NCBI GenBank assembly: GCA_002778705.1
Contig: PFAM01000008.1
Coordinates: 40,133 to 94,850, forward strand
From: Candidatus Falkowbacteria bacterium CG10_big_fil_rev_8_21_14_0_10_37_14
GTDB lineage: Bacteria; Patescibacteriota; Patescibacteriia; Patescibacteriales; Patescibacteriaceae
DNA length: 54,718 nucleotides
Direction of reading: 5' to 3'
The notes beneath the pieces are model-generated. The model had not been told where the DNA came from. It saw only the letters and a list, made by a program, of their open reading frames with translations, and ran no database searches. Below are positions 7,503 to 15,439 of this stretch, in pieces (position 1 is the stretch's first letter; each line of letters begins with the position of its first letter). The translations under genes and the position numbers were made by a program.

Positions 7503-8207
7503 ATGAACAATGTGAATATATCGGAACAGGCCAAACAATACGTTCAAGAGCATAAGCAAGAATTATGCGATATGTTTGCTGATCTTGTTTTGTTTCCGGT
7601 CGGTGATAAACCTACTACTATTTTTATGGCCGGTGCTCCTGGTTCTGGAAAAACAGAAAGCTCGGTAGCGTTTATTAAAAATAACCCTGAATTACATTTT
7701 GTAAGAATCGATCCTGATGAAATTAAGGCAAGATTTATACCTCAATATGATGGTAAAAATTCTAATATCGTAAAGCCAGCAGCTACAAAAGCGGTATCTA
7801 TTCTTTTTGATCATTGTATGAAGCGGGGTCAAAATTTTTTGGTGGATGGCACATTTTCTAATTGGACGGCGGTGAGTGGTAATTTACATAAGTTAATTAA
7901 ACAAAAAAGAACTATTTTTGTTATTTATGTTTATCAGGATCCTGTTATTGCTTGGCAGTTTACACAAAAAAGAGGAGTATTAGAAGGGAGATTGATTCCA
8001 AAGCAATTTTTTATAGACTCTTATTTTGAATCTATGGAAAATATTGTTAGGTTAAAAAGAGAGTTTGGGGAGCAAGTTAGTGTTATTTTACTGGAGAAAA
8101 ATGTTGACAATAAGACAATTAAAAACGTTTTTCTAAATGTTGACACTATTGACAAGTATATAAAAAATATTTATACTAGGGAAACTTTAGAGAACATAAT
8201 TATATGA
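7503..8207 (+). CDS. Zeta-toxin-like P-loop kinase
   Basis: A 234-residue P-loop kinase of the zeta toxin/AAA_33 type. Walker A is GAPGSGKT at 44-51. RIDPDE near 68-73 matches the acidic catalytic region, and FLVDGTFSN follows. Family members phosphorylate UDP-N-acetylglucosamine or other small substrates, and some act as toxins that block wall synthesis. The frame is open 90 nt further upstream, but the promoter -10 box lies inside that extension, so the ATG at 7503 is the likely leaderless start. Its end overlaps the next small gene by ATGA, implying coupled translation. No epsilon-like antitoxin precedes it. A housekeeping kinase is the alternative. Confidence 0.8.
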   Translation: MNNVNISEQAKQYVQEHKQELCDMFADLVLFPVGDKPTTIFMAGAPGSGKTESSVAFIKNNPELHFVRIDPDEIKARFIPQYDGKNSNIVKPAATKAVSILFDHCMKRGQNFLVDGTFSNWTAVSGNLHKLIKQKRTIFVIYVYQDPVIAWQFTQKRGVLEGRLIPKQFFIDSYFESMENIVRLKREFGEQVSVILLEKNVDNKTIKNVFLNVDTIDKYIKNIYTRETLENIII

Positions 8208-8359
8208 CAAATAACATAAAGAAAAACAATAAAAAACCTTTTTTCGAATGGCCAAAGAAAGACCAAAAGGAAATGTTTTTTAAGGTTATTGATGAAGCAA
8301 ATAAGGCTCAACGGGCAACCATTAAGAAATACGAAGAGAAGTTTTCTGGTGGAGATTAA
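8204..8359 (+). CDS. Small charged protein coupled to the zeta-like kinase
   Basis: 51 residues from the ATG overlapping the kinase stop (ATGA). It is very rich in Lys, Asp and Glu (starts MTNNIKKNNKKPFF, ends EEKFSGGD), probably helical in its second half, with no signal or membrane segment. I do not recognise a family. The overlap and the terminator 43 nt downstream show that it is the last gene of a two-gene unit. It may be a partner or antitoxin of the kinase; that is inference from position only. Confidence 0.65.
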   Translation: MTNNIKKNNKKPFFEWPKKDQKEMFFKVIDEANKAQRATIKKYEEKFSGGD

Positions 8360-8401
8360 TTGGCTAAGTAATAGACTCTTTATTACCTAGTGTAGTTTAA
8401 G

Positions 8402-8438
8402 AAACTGGAGCCTCTTCATTGAGGCTCCAGTTTTCTTT
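8402..8438 (+). terminator. Terminator of the kinase/small-protein unit
   Basis: A perfect 13-bp stem (8402-8414 with 8421-8433), 6-nt loop, then a T-rich tail. Confidence 0.9.
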
Positions 8439-8466
8439 TATTCTTTTCTCTGGTAAGACTATGAAC

Positions 8467-8556
8467 AACTAAGCATTCGGCTTAATTAGTTCTTGATTCC
8501 GCAAGGAATCAAAACAAACATACGCCCTCCGATGTAAATCGGAGGGCGTTTTGTTT
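8467..8556 (+). repeat. Three-hairpin 3' element, copy 2, with terminator
   Basis: Second copy of the element at 7282-7366. First hairpin at about 8469-8485, second hairpin GATTCC/GGAATC at 8495-8510 with a GCAA loop, third a 12-bp terminator stem 8522-8533 with 8538-8549 followed by T residues. It lies after an independent terminator, so no gene needs it for termination. Confidence 0.75.
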
Positions 8557-8694
8557 TCGATTGAAATATATACATAAGTATATACTCGTGTATATATCAA
8601 AGAAGCTTTGTTATAATGGTAATCGAGCTTCAGGCATTGCCTTTTATTGGAAAGAACGATAAAATTAAGGTAAATTAAACCTAAGCTAACTATT
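8557..8694 (+). promoter_or_regulatory. Promoter region of the O-antigen-ligase-like gene
   Basis: A perfect TATAAT at 8612-8617 with a weak TGTATA -35 (8589-8594, 17-nt spacing). Just upstream, 8570-8600 holds alternating TATATAC/GTATATA inverted repeats that could be an operator. The 5' UTR would be about 70 nt. No gene is visible in the stretch. Confidence 0.5.
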
Positions 8695-10863
8695 ATGCGA
8701 CTTAAAGTTTATCAGCTCTTACTTAAAATCGGCGTTATCGCTTCTCTCTTATCTTTCTTTATTATTAGCAATGCTTTTTATTTCCCGTATATTACTGGCA
8801 AACAGCTGTATCTGAATGTCTTGGTGGAGATTATGGTGGTTTTTTGGGTAGCCATGCTAGTTCGTTATCCAGAGGAACGGCCGAAAAATAGCTGGATTAG
8901 CTGGTCGCTCTTAATTTTCCTTGGAGCGCTTTTGCTCAGCTCGATTTTTGGGGTGGACTTTAATCTTAGTTTTTGGGGTGATACAGAAAGAATGCTTGGC
9001 TGGTTTTCGTTGATTCATTTTGTGGCTTTGTATTTTATAACTATTACCGTTTTTAAAACCAAAAAAGATTGGTTGATGTTATTTGATGCTTCACTCGCGG
9101 CAGCGGTAGCTTTAGCTTTGTACGCTTTTGCCAAATATGACGGTGGTAAGAACATGGGGGGTGTGAATATGACTAGCAATATCTCTACCTTGGGTAATGC
9201 CACTTATGTAGCTGGGGTGATGCTGTTTGCCTGGTGGTTTGCGGTTTATGGCTTGATTAAAACGAAGGATTGGACAGCGAGATTTTTCTATGGCCTGGCT
9301 ATGGTCATAACTTTGGGGGCTTTTTTCTTTGCTGATGTTTCTGGTTCGCAAGCTGGTTTTGGTCTAAGTGTAGTAGTGTTTTTTGGGTTGTGGGGTGTTT
9401 TACATAAAAATGTGGTAATTCGCAAGCGGGCTTGGCTAGCCTTAGGGTCGTTATTAACTATCGGGGCAATAATGTTTAGTTTTCGCTCGGCGCCGATTTT
9501 TGATCATAACCGTGTTGGTAAAGTTTTACGAGATTTTTCTTTACAAAACACGACTTTAAACACTCGTTTTTACGCTTGGAATGCGGCTTGGAAGGGCTTT
9601 TTAGAAAAACCTTTACTTGGTTCGGGTTATGGCAACTTTGCTTTATGGTTTGATAAGTATTTTGATGGCAGTTATTATCAGTGGACGATGAGTGAAGAGT
9701 ATTTTGACCGGGCGCATAATAATTTGCTAGATATTTTATCGACTGGCGGAATTATTTCGCTCTTGGCGTATCTAAGTATTTTTGTCTTTGTCGGGTTTTA
9801 TTTAATCCGAGCTTATAGATCTGGGCGAGTGCCGCTTTTGGAGTTGGCAATGGTGGTGGCCGTCTTCAGCGCTTATTTTGTGCATAACTTAGCGGTATTT
9901 GATGCTATCGCTAACTATATTTTATTAATGTTTGCTTTGGGTTTTGTATATTGGCTTACAGCCGTGCCAGAGGCGGAGGAAGAGCTGGCTGATGTTAAAT
10001 TAAAACATGCGGACAGAAGGGCTGAAAAAAAGATAGTTGATATAGACGACAGGCGGGAAATTGGGGTCTGGTTGATTGGCGGTTTAATAGCGATGTATTT
10101 GGTTTTTGGTATTAATAATGGCTTTGCTAAAATGCTTTCAAGCTCAATTGAGGCGGCTGGTTCTTGGCAGTCGGGGAGTATTTCTACAGTAACAGAAGAA
10201 TGGAAAAAAGCCATGTCTTATAAAACTTCGCTAGACAGAGACTTGCGAGGGTTACTGGCTACTCAAATTTTTGGTAATTACAGTTTGATGACCAAGCAAC
10301 CAGAGGCCTCTAAAGAATTATTTGCTCTAGCGATTTCTGGATTGGAAGCTAATTTAAAACTGGGGCCAAAGGATTCGATGACTAATTTGTGGATGTCGCA
10401 GGTTTATTATTATAAAGGTTTGTTGTATCAAGATATTACTGATTGGGAAAAAGCTTTGGAGTATGTGGACATTGCCATTACTAATGGTGGAGAGCATATT
10501 CAACCGTTGCTATTTAAGTCTGGGGTTTTATCAACTTTAGGCAAGCAAGACGAATCGGAGAGGATTTTACGCACCGCTTTGTCTTGGTATGATGGCTATT
10601 GGGTAGCTTATTGCCATTTGGCTGATATTTATTTGAGCCAGAAAAAATATGACACCCAGGCTTTAGAAGATTTAGGTAAGTGTTTAGATTATTCAGAAAA
10701 GGCTGGTTATTTAAACGCCGATGAATTAAAGCCGGCTATGGAAGCGTATGATAAAAATAAAGAATGGCGACGGGCCAAAAAGGCGGGGGAAATTATTTAT
10801 AAAGATCAGCCGTCTGATATATTAAAGGCGAGAATTGATAAGTGGATGATATTGGCAGAATAA
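8695..10863 (+). CDS. O-antigen ligase-like (Wzy_C) membrane protein with TPR end
   Basis: 722 residues. The first ~430 form about ten to twelve membrane helices. The Wzy_C/O-antigen ligase region has the large loop with EKPLLGSGYGNF near 303 and RAHNNLLDILSTGG near 340. One more helix lies near 463-480. About 530-722 are TPR-like helical repeats. Such enzymes transfer lipid-linked oligosaccharides to lipid, protein or wall acceptors. With an S-layer-like protein upstream, the acceptor may be a surface protein; this is inference. It is a single gene with its own promoter, and its last codons hold the promoter of the next gene. Confidence 0.8.
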   Translation: MRLKVYQLLLKIGVIASLLSFFIISNAFYFPYITGKQLYLNVLVEIMVVFWVAMLVRYPEERPKNSWISWSLLIFLGALLLSSIFGVDFNLSFWGDTERMLGWFSLIHFVALYFITITVFKTKKDWLMLFDASLAAAVALALYAFAKYDGGKNMGGVNMTSNISTLGNATYVAGVMLFAWWFAVYGLIKTKDWTARFFYGLAMVITLGAFFFADVSGSQAGFGLSVVVFFGLWGVLHKNVVIRKRAWLALGSLLTIGAIMFSFRSAPIFDHNRVGKVLRDFSLQNTTLNTRFYAWNAAWKGFLEKPLLGSGYGNFALWFDKYFDGSYYQWTMSEEYFDRAHNNLLDILSTGGIISLLAYLSIFVFVGFYLIRAYRSGRVPLLELAMVVAVFSAYFVHNLAVFDAIANYILLMFALGFVYWLTAVPEAEEELADVKLKHADRRAEKKIVDIDDRREIGVWLIGGLIAMYLVFGINNGFAKMLSSSIEAAGSWQSGSISTVTEEWKKAMSYKTSLDRDLRGLLATQIFGNYSLMTKQPEASKELFALAISGLEANLKLGPKDSMTNLWMSQVYYYKGLLYQDITDWEKALEYVDIAITNGGEHIQPLLFKSGVLSTLGKQDESERILRTALSWYDGYWVAYCHLADIYLSQKKYDTQALEDLGKCLDYSEKAGYLNADELKPAMEAYDKNKEWRRAKKAGEIIYKDQPSDILKARIDKWMILAE

Positions 10864-10880
10864 GCTGATTGTGGTACAAT
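10852..10880 (+). promoter_or_regulatory. Promoter of the zinc-ribbon membrane protein
   Basis: TTGGCA (10852-10857), 17 nt, TACAAT (10875-10880). It overlaps the end of the preceding gene and gives a ~28-nt UTR for the ATG at 10915. Confidence 0.65.
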
Positions 10881-10914
10881 AAACTTGTTAAATAATTTCA
10901 AATTTTTAGCTACT

Positions 10915-11898
10915 ATGATTTGTTCGCAATGTGGTCGTGAGATTCCTGACAACTCTTTATCCTGCAACTATTGCGGTAAAATTTTTGTAACCAAGCGCGC
11001 TAGTCTAGATAGAGTTGACGGTGCTACTTTAAAAGATAAGAATGTTGCGAGCTTAACTTCTGTAAATCAAGCTGTTAAGACTGCTAATACTGAAGCGTCT
11101 GCAGTGACGAAGGCGGTTCAAATGCGTCGTTTTCAACGCTGGTTTTTTTATGCGGTGATTGGCATCATTTTTTCTTTTGGAGTATTTTATGTGGTTAAAA
11201 TAACTAATGAAAATACAGCCTTAATTAGCAGTTTAGCAGGGACTAACACTAAACTTAATAAAACAAAACAAGAAATGGACGAGGCTCAAAAGCAATTAGC
11301 CGAGACTAATAATCGAGTATTGTCCTCAAACTCTACTTTAGAGGAAGTGCGTTCGCAACTAACTAAAACTAATAGCAGTTTAAGTTCCACAATTGAAGAT
11401 AATAGAAAATTAACTGAACAAGTTAATTCTAAAGAGGCTGAGCTAATTAAGATTTCTGTTTTGGAATCTAAGTCTGGAGCGGCTTTGCGTAATTTATTGC
11501 TCGAAGCTGGAATAAAAATAGAGAGTGATCAAATAGCCAAGGTTAAATTAGGGGCTCTGGACTCTTATCAGGGTGTAGATACTGACAAAGACGGCATACT
11601 TGATGAAATGGAGCCAGCTATTGGTACTGACCCAATGCTGGGCGATTCGGACAGTGATGGTTTTACCGATTCGGCAGAATTATTAGCTGGTTATAATCCT
11701 TTAGGTAAAGGCGTTTGGTTGTATGATGCGGCTATAGCTGATAAATATAAAGGCAAATTTTTATTACAGCAAGTGTCTAACACTACTTACGCTTGGTATG
11801 TTAGCTTAGGTGGTTTGCGGTATTATTTAGGATCTGCAAATGATAATTTTGGTGCGATGCGAAATAATACTTATTGGACAAGGGAGATAGGTTCATAA
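10915..11898 (+). CDS. Zinc-ribbon, coiled-coil membrane protein with calcium-type repeats
   Basis: 327 residues in a mixed layout. An N-terminal zinc ribbon has C3, C6, C17 and C20 (two CxxC pairs). One membrane helix lies at about 75-95. A long coiled coil spans roughly 98-190. Two thrombospondin-3-like DxDxDG loops (DTDKDGILDE and DSDSDGFTDS) lie near 221-255. The C-terminal module (AWYVSLGGLRYYLGSANDNF) is related to the YY/KRY module of the S-layer-like protein. The zinc ribbon would be cytoplasmic and the rest outside. A TTG start at 10885 is possible, but MICSQC at the ATG begins the ribbon normally. Function unknown; a surface-anchoring or sensing role is plausible. Confidence 0.75.
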   Translation: MICSQCGREIPDNSLSCNYCGKIFVTKRASLDRVDGATLKDKNVASLTSVNQAVKTANTEASAVTKAVQMRRFQRWFFYAVIGIIFSFGVFYVVKITNENTALISSLAGTNTKLNKTKQEMDEAQKQLAETNNRVLSSNSTLEEVRSQLTKTNSSLSSTIEDNRKLTEQVNSKEAELIKISVLESKSGAALRNLLLEAGIKIESDQIAKVKLGALDSYQGVDTDKDGILDEMEPAIGTDPMLGDSDSDGFTDSAELLAGYNPLGKGVWLYDAAIADKYKGKFLLQQVSNTTYAWYVSLGGLRYYLGSANDNFGAMRNNTYWTREIGS

Positions 11899-11929
11899 AG
11901 TTCATAAAGTTTGTAAAGTTCATAAAGTT
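11889..11929 (+). repeat. 9-nt tandem repeat TTCATAAAG
   Basis: Four near-perfect 9-nt units just before and after the stop codon at 11898. Related tracts lie at 1691-1720 and 19716-19750, with a short one at 20671-20686. Confidence 0.7.
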
Positions 11930-11949
11930 ACTATTGAAATTATTTTTTT

Positions 11950-13899
11950 ATGTCTTTCAAATATCTAGCAATTATTTTGAGTGGGCTAATGTTAGCTGGC
12001 TCTTGTTTGGCTTATGATAATGATTTTACTCATCAACAATTAGTTAATGAAACGGCACGAGTTTGGAACGAGAATCAATCACGACGGTTAGCCCCTGAGG
12101 AAATTAGATATTTAATCCAAGGAGCTCGTTTGGAAGATAGCCCGGAATGGCGTTCGGTAAATCATTTTTTAGATCCGTTTAATGGGGGGTTGAGCCTGGG
12201 GGCAGATTTAAAAATTGGACAAGGTTTAGACGAGTGGTCAAACTCGCAAGAGGTGATTATTTTTGGCCGTTCTGATACTTGGCAGGGAGCTATTGATGAT
12301 TATACTGCTGGCAGAAAACAAGCGGCTTTTCAAAAATTAGGTGCAATTTTACACTTGTTAGCTGATACTGGATTACCAGCACACACTAGAAATGATGAGC
12401 ATCTTTTAGGCGACGCTTATGAATCTTGGATTAAGCAAATGCAGATTAGTAATCCAAGTTTATTAAAAATTAAAGCAGAAAAATTACCAAGCGTAAAGTG
12501 TACTAATTATCAAGCTTGTTTAAAACAAATGGCGATTTTTACTAATCGCCATTTTTTTAGTGGAGATACTATTAGTAATAAGCGCTTTTATGAGCCATAT
12601 AACAGTATGTCGCTTCGGAGTGATGGCTATGTTTATGCCAACGGTTTTGAGGTGGCTAAGTGGGATTCGGCATCGGAAAGTTTTGTTTTGAATGATAGGG
12701 TTCACTTAACTAATTGGAGGGTTTTGGAACCGATGATAGTTGCTTATGGACAAGAAATATTAAAAAAGTTTTTTGTTGAAGTTCGTGATCCGAAAGTTTT
12801 GGGCTTAAAAATTAAACCGCGGATTGGCACTGGTTTAAAAATTGTCGCTTCGCCGTCTGATTTAATTGATGATGAATGGCCGATTCCGATTGTGGATGCT
12901 AGTTTGGAAATACCAATAGAATTTTCTAGGCCAAAATTTGAAAATGTAATTAGTGGATCTTCAGTGCCGACTCCTAGTAGTGCTACAGGTAGTGGTACAA
13001 CTACTACAGGTGGTAGGGATGATCAAAATGGAGATGGAAATCAGGGGGTAGGGAATGATGACGGAGGAGGAACAACCACTTCGACAGATGACGGTACTTC
13101 AACCAGTACTGACCCTATTGGCGATGACGGTACTTCAACCAGTACTGACCCTATTGGCGATGACGGTACTTCAACCAGTACTGACCCTATTGGCGATGAT
13201 GGTACTTCAACCAGTACTGACCCTATTGGCGATGACGGTACTTCGACTAGTACACCTACTTCAACGCCAGATAGATATACAAGTTTGCTAGATGGTTTAT
13301 TTGGTCTGTGGCATTTTAATGAGGCGGCTGGGCCATTAGCGATTAATGCTGTGACTGGTTCTGTGGCCTTGAATATGAAAGGCTCTTGGACGACGGGGCG
13401 TTATGGTGGCGGTGTGACGCAAACCGATGATATTAATCAAGGTATTGGTGCTTTGTTGTCATCGGAATTTCCGACTGGAGAATTAACTTTGGCAATTTGG
13501 TTTCAAGATATTTCCGATTATCCAATTAATAGTAGTCGAAGTCGAATTGTGATGTCACATAACGGGCTTAAACCGATTGTTGGTATTTCGCCTAATTTTT
13601 TGTATAACGATTATTGGTTTAATGGAGAGAGAAATGTTTTTGTGAGTGCTATGCCTTTAGATCACTTATGGCATTTAGTGACTATAACTTATAGTGCGAC
13701 GAATTTGATTTTTTATATTGATGGCCTGGCAACAGAAAAGATACCTGGTGATTTTTCTGTGCCTAACGGTCTTAATGTAATAGAGATAGTTGGAGAAAAT
13801 GCGCCGTCTGGCTTTGATGAATTAGTTATATGGAATCGAGCGCTTTATCCTGAAGAGATTGCGGGGTGGTTTGCTTCTGATTTGGAATTGGCTCCGTGA
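11950..13899 (+). CDS. Secreted zinc-dependent phospholipase C/nuclease-like protein with LamG domain
   Basis: 649 residues: signal peptide 1-21, then a domain that looks like the zinc phospholipase C/S1-P1 nuclease fold. It has an early FTHQQL (H28) and the helix LGAILHLLADTGLPAHTRND near 130-150, with spaced H, D and H ligands and a further DEH. Residues about 335-435 form a low-complexity Gly/Thr/Ser/Asp linker encoded by a 36-bp tandem repeat. The final ~215 residues resemble a LamG-like lectin domain (LWHFNEAAG near 450, WHLVTITY, FDELVIWNRAL). It could hydrolyse phosphodiesters outside the cell, tethered to a surface by the LamG domain. Activity is inferred from fold motifs only. It ends at a convergent junction with the oxidoreductase operon. 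Confidence 0.7.
   Translation: MSFKYLAIILSGLMLAGSCLAYDNDFTHQQLVNETARVWNENQSRRLAPEEIRYLIQGARLEDSPEWRSVNHFLDPFNGGLSLGADLKIGQGLDEWSNSQEVIIFGRSDTWQGAIDDYTAGRKQAAFQKLGAILHLLADTGLPAHTRNDEHLLGDAYESWIKQMQISNPSLLKIKAEKLPSVKCTNYQACLKQMAIFTNRHFFSGDTISNKRFYEPYNSMSLRSDGYVYANGFEVAKWDSASESFVLNDRVHLTNWRVLEPMIVAYGQEILKKFFVEVRDPKVLGLKIKPRIGTGLKIVASPSDLIDDEWPIPIVDASLEIPIEFSRPKFENVISGSSVPTPSSATGSGTTTTGGRDDQNGDGNQGVGNDDGGGTTTSTDDGTSTSTDPIGDDGTSTSTDPIGDDGTSTSTDPIGDDGTSTSTDPIGDDGTSTSTPTSTPDRYTSLLDGLFGLWHFNEAAGPLAINAVTGSVALNMKGSWTTGRYGGGVTQTDDINQGIGALLSSEFPTGELTLAIWFQDISDYPINSSRSRIVMSHNGLKPIVGISPNFLYNDYWFNGERNVFVSAMPLDHLWHLVTITYSATNLIFYIDGLATEKIPGDFSVPNGLNVIEIVGENAPSGFDELVIWNRALYPEEIAGWFASDLELAP
13087..13254 (+). 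repeat. 36-bp in-frame tandem repeat
   Basis: Four full 36-bp units (13087-13122, 13123-13158, 13159-13194, 13195-13230) and a partial fifth. They differ by about one base. Each encodes the 12-residue unit DDGTSTSTDPIG. The near identity points to recent expansion. Confidence 0.9.
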
Positions 13900-13949
13900 A
13901 ACAATTTTTAATTTTGTGATTTCTAAATAAACAAATTAAATTTTTGCAA

Positions 13950-14822
13950 TTATAATTTATATTTCCTAATTTGGTCGTCAGCGATTTTTTGCAGATCTTT
14001 GATGACTACAACGCCTGCTGGTTTTTCTAAAAGATGTTTGAAGCGATTTTGAGTAATTAAGTATTCTTTGACTGATTTAAAAGGACGGGGGACTTTATGT
14101 CTACCAACTTCTACGCCATTTACAAATTCTAAAAGCGGATATAAGCCAGTCTCAGCGGCTAGGCGAGCTGTGTTGACGCTATCTTTGACTGTGACGCCCC
14201 AGCCTGGAATACAGGAAGATAATACTTGAATATAACTAGGGCCATCAGTGGCGGCTGCTTTTTTTATTTTAGCTGTTAAATCGTCTAAATAAGCGCTGGT
14301 ACTTTGAGCTACATAAGGAACATTATGTGCTAAGGCGATAGCTAACATATCTTTTTTGTGGCCACTAAAACCAAGAGCTTCTCCGATAACAGGAGAGGTG
14401 GCGGTACGAGCACCTAGACGAGTAGAGCCAGAGCTTTGCATACCAGTGTTAGCATATATTTCGTTATCATAGCAAACATAAATAACAGCTTCCCTGCGAC
14501 TCCAAAGACCAGAGAGAGCACCAAAACCGATATCAAAAGTTGAACCGTCTCCAGCTTGGACTAAGATTTTGGTTTTAGTATCTCCGCGATGACGCAAGAC
14601 AGCGGAAATACCAGAGGCAACTGATGACGGATTACCGAATAAAGAATGAATCCATGGTACACCCCAAGAGGAGTGAGGCCAACGGGTAGTAGTGATTTCT
14701 AAACAACCTGTGGCATTAACTACAATAACATCTGGGGCTAAAGCGTTGACTACAGTACGAGCGGCTAAAATTTGGCCACAACCAGGGCAAGCAGTATTAT
14801 TAAAATCTAAGTAATTATTCAT
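13950..14822 (-). CDS. porB: 2-oxoacid:ferredoxin oxidoreductase, beta subunit
   Basis: 290 residues. This is the TPP-binding subunit of pyruvate/2-oxoacid:ferredoxin oxidoreductase, which oxidises a 2-oxoacid to an acyl-CoA and reduces ferredoxin. Four cysteines for the proximal 4Fe-4S cluster are present: C12 and C15 (CPGC), C40 and C204 (SSCIPGW). The TPP motif GDGSTFDIGF lies at 91-100, and NEIYANTG follows near 120. An 11-residue upstream extension is rejected because it overlaps the preceding stop; the ATG at 14822 starts right after it. The gene is last in the minus-strand operon and is separated from the alpha and gamma genes by four envelope genes. The true substrate cannot be read. 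Confidence 0.9.
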   Translation of the reverse strand: MNNYLDFNNTACPGCGQILAARTVVNALAPDVIVVNATGCLEITTTRWPHSSWGVPWIHSLFGNPSSVASGISAVLRHRGDTKTKILVQAGDGSTFDIGFGALSGLWSRREAVIYVCYDNEIYANTGMQSSGSTRLGARTATSPVIGEALGFSGHKKDMLAIALAHNVPYVAQSTSAYLDDLTAKIKKAAATDGPSYIQVLSSCIPGWGVTVKDSVNTARLAAETGLYPLLEFVNGVEVGRHKVPRPFKSVKEYLITQNRFKHLLEKPAGVVVIKDLQKIADDQIRKYKL

Positions 14823-14823
14823 A

Positions 14824-15432
14824 TTATTGGGGTAGTTTAACTTTATAAATACCAATAGTGTTTAGAGCAGATCCACAATCTTTAATCCAAAGGTCGAAAC
14901 GACGACCGGTGATAGCTGAACCTTTGTCGGCTACTTGATAATCTTGGTTATTGATATTAACAGTACTTAAAGGTTTAAAGCAATTCCAGTCGGCGGCTAT
15001 AAAACCGGGCTGTGGTTTTAATTGTGAGGCGGTTTGATCGCAATAATTAACAACTTTGTCGTCAAAATCTAAACAGGGAGCCCAAGCTAAACTATTTTTA
15101 CCTAAACAGGTTAACTCTGAGCTTCGACCAGCAGGGCAAGAACAATTTAGGCCTACGGCACATAGAAAATCTTGACGAACGGTAAATAGGGCGGACTCTG
15201 GTCGACAATAGCCAGTAACTAAGGCTTCGAAATAACCTTGTTTAATTTCTTCGGGGCTAAAGTTGATGCAAGATTTAGCGGCGTAATCAGCGATAACTTG
15301 GCCAATAGGTTTTAACAGGCTTTCTCGAGCTAGCTTGACTTTATTATTATCCTTAAAAGATAACCAAAGCGCTGAAAGTAGAATAATTATTGTGATGATG
15401 ATATAAAAATTGTTATTTTTCATAAGCGACAT
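14824..15432 (-). CDS. 3D-domain (MltA-like barrel) envelope protein
   Basis: 202 residues: N-terminal membrane helix at about 7-25, then an extracytoplasmic part with eleven cysteines in the middle. The end is a 3D domain (about 160-200) with VADKGSAITGRRFDLW, the Asp-rich signature of the MltA/YuiC double-psi barrel seen in lytic transglycosylases and wall-stretch proteins. A start at M4 (15423) is equally possible. It lies 7 nt after the stop of the transglycosylase gene and 1 nt before porB, so it is cotranscribed. Likely role: cleaving or binding peptidoglycan. Confidence 0.75.
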   Translation of the reverse strand: MSLMKNNNFYIIITIIILLSALWLSFKDNNKVKLARESLLKPIGQVIADYAAKSCINFSPEEIKQGYFEALVTGYCRPESALFTVRQDFLCAVGLNCSCPAGRSSELTCLGKNSLAWAPCLDFDDKVVNYCDQTASQLKPQPGFIAADWNCFKPLSTVNINNQDYQVADKGSAITGRRFDLWIKDCGSALNTIGIYKVKLPQ

Positions 15433-15439
15433 ACTGAAA

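Noticed and set aside
13055-13291. Repetitive 78-residue frame within the 36-bp repeat
   Set aside because: It is the alternate reading of the tandem repeat in the phospholipase-like gene; repeats keep all frames open.
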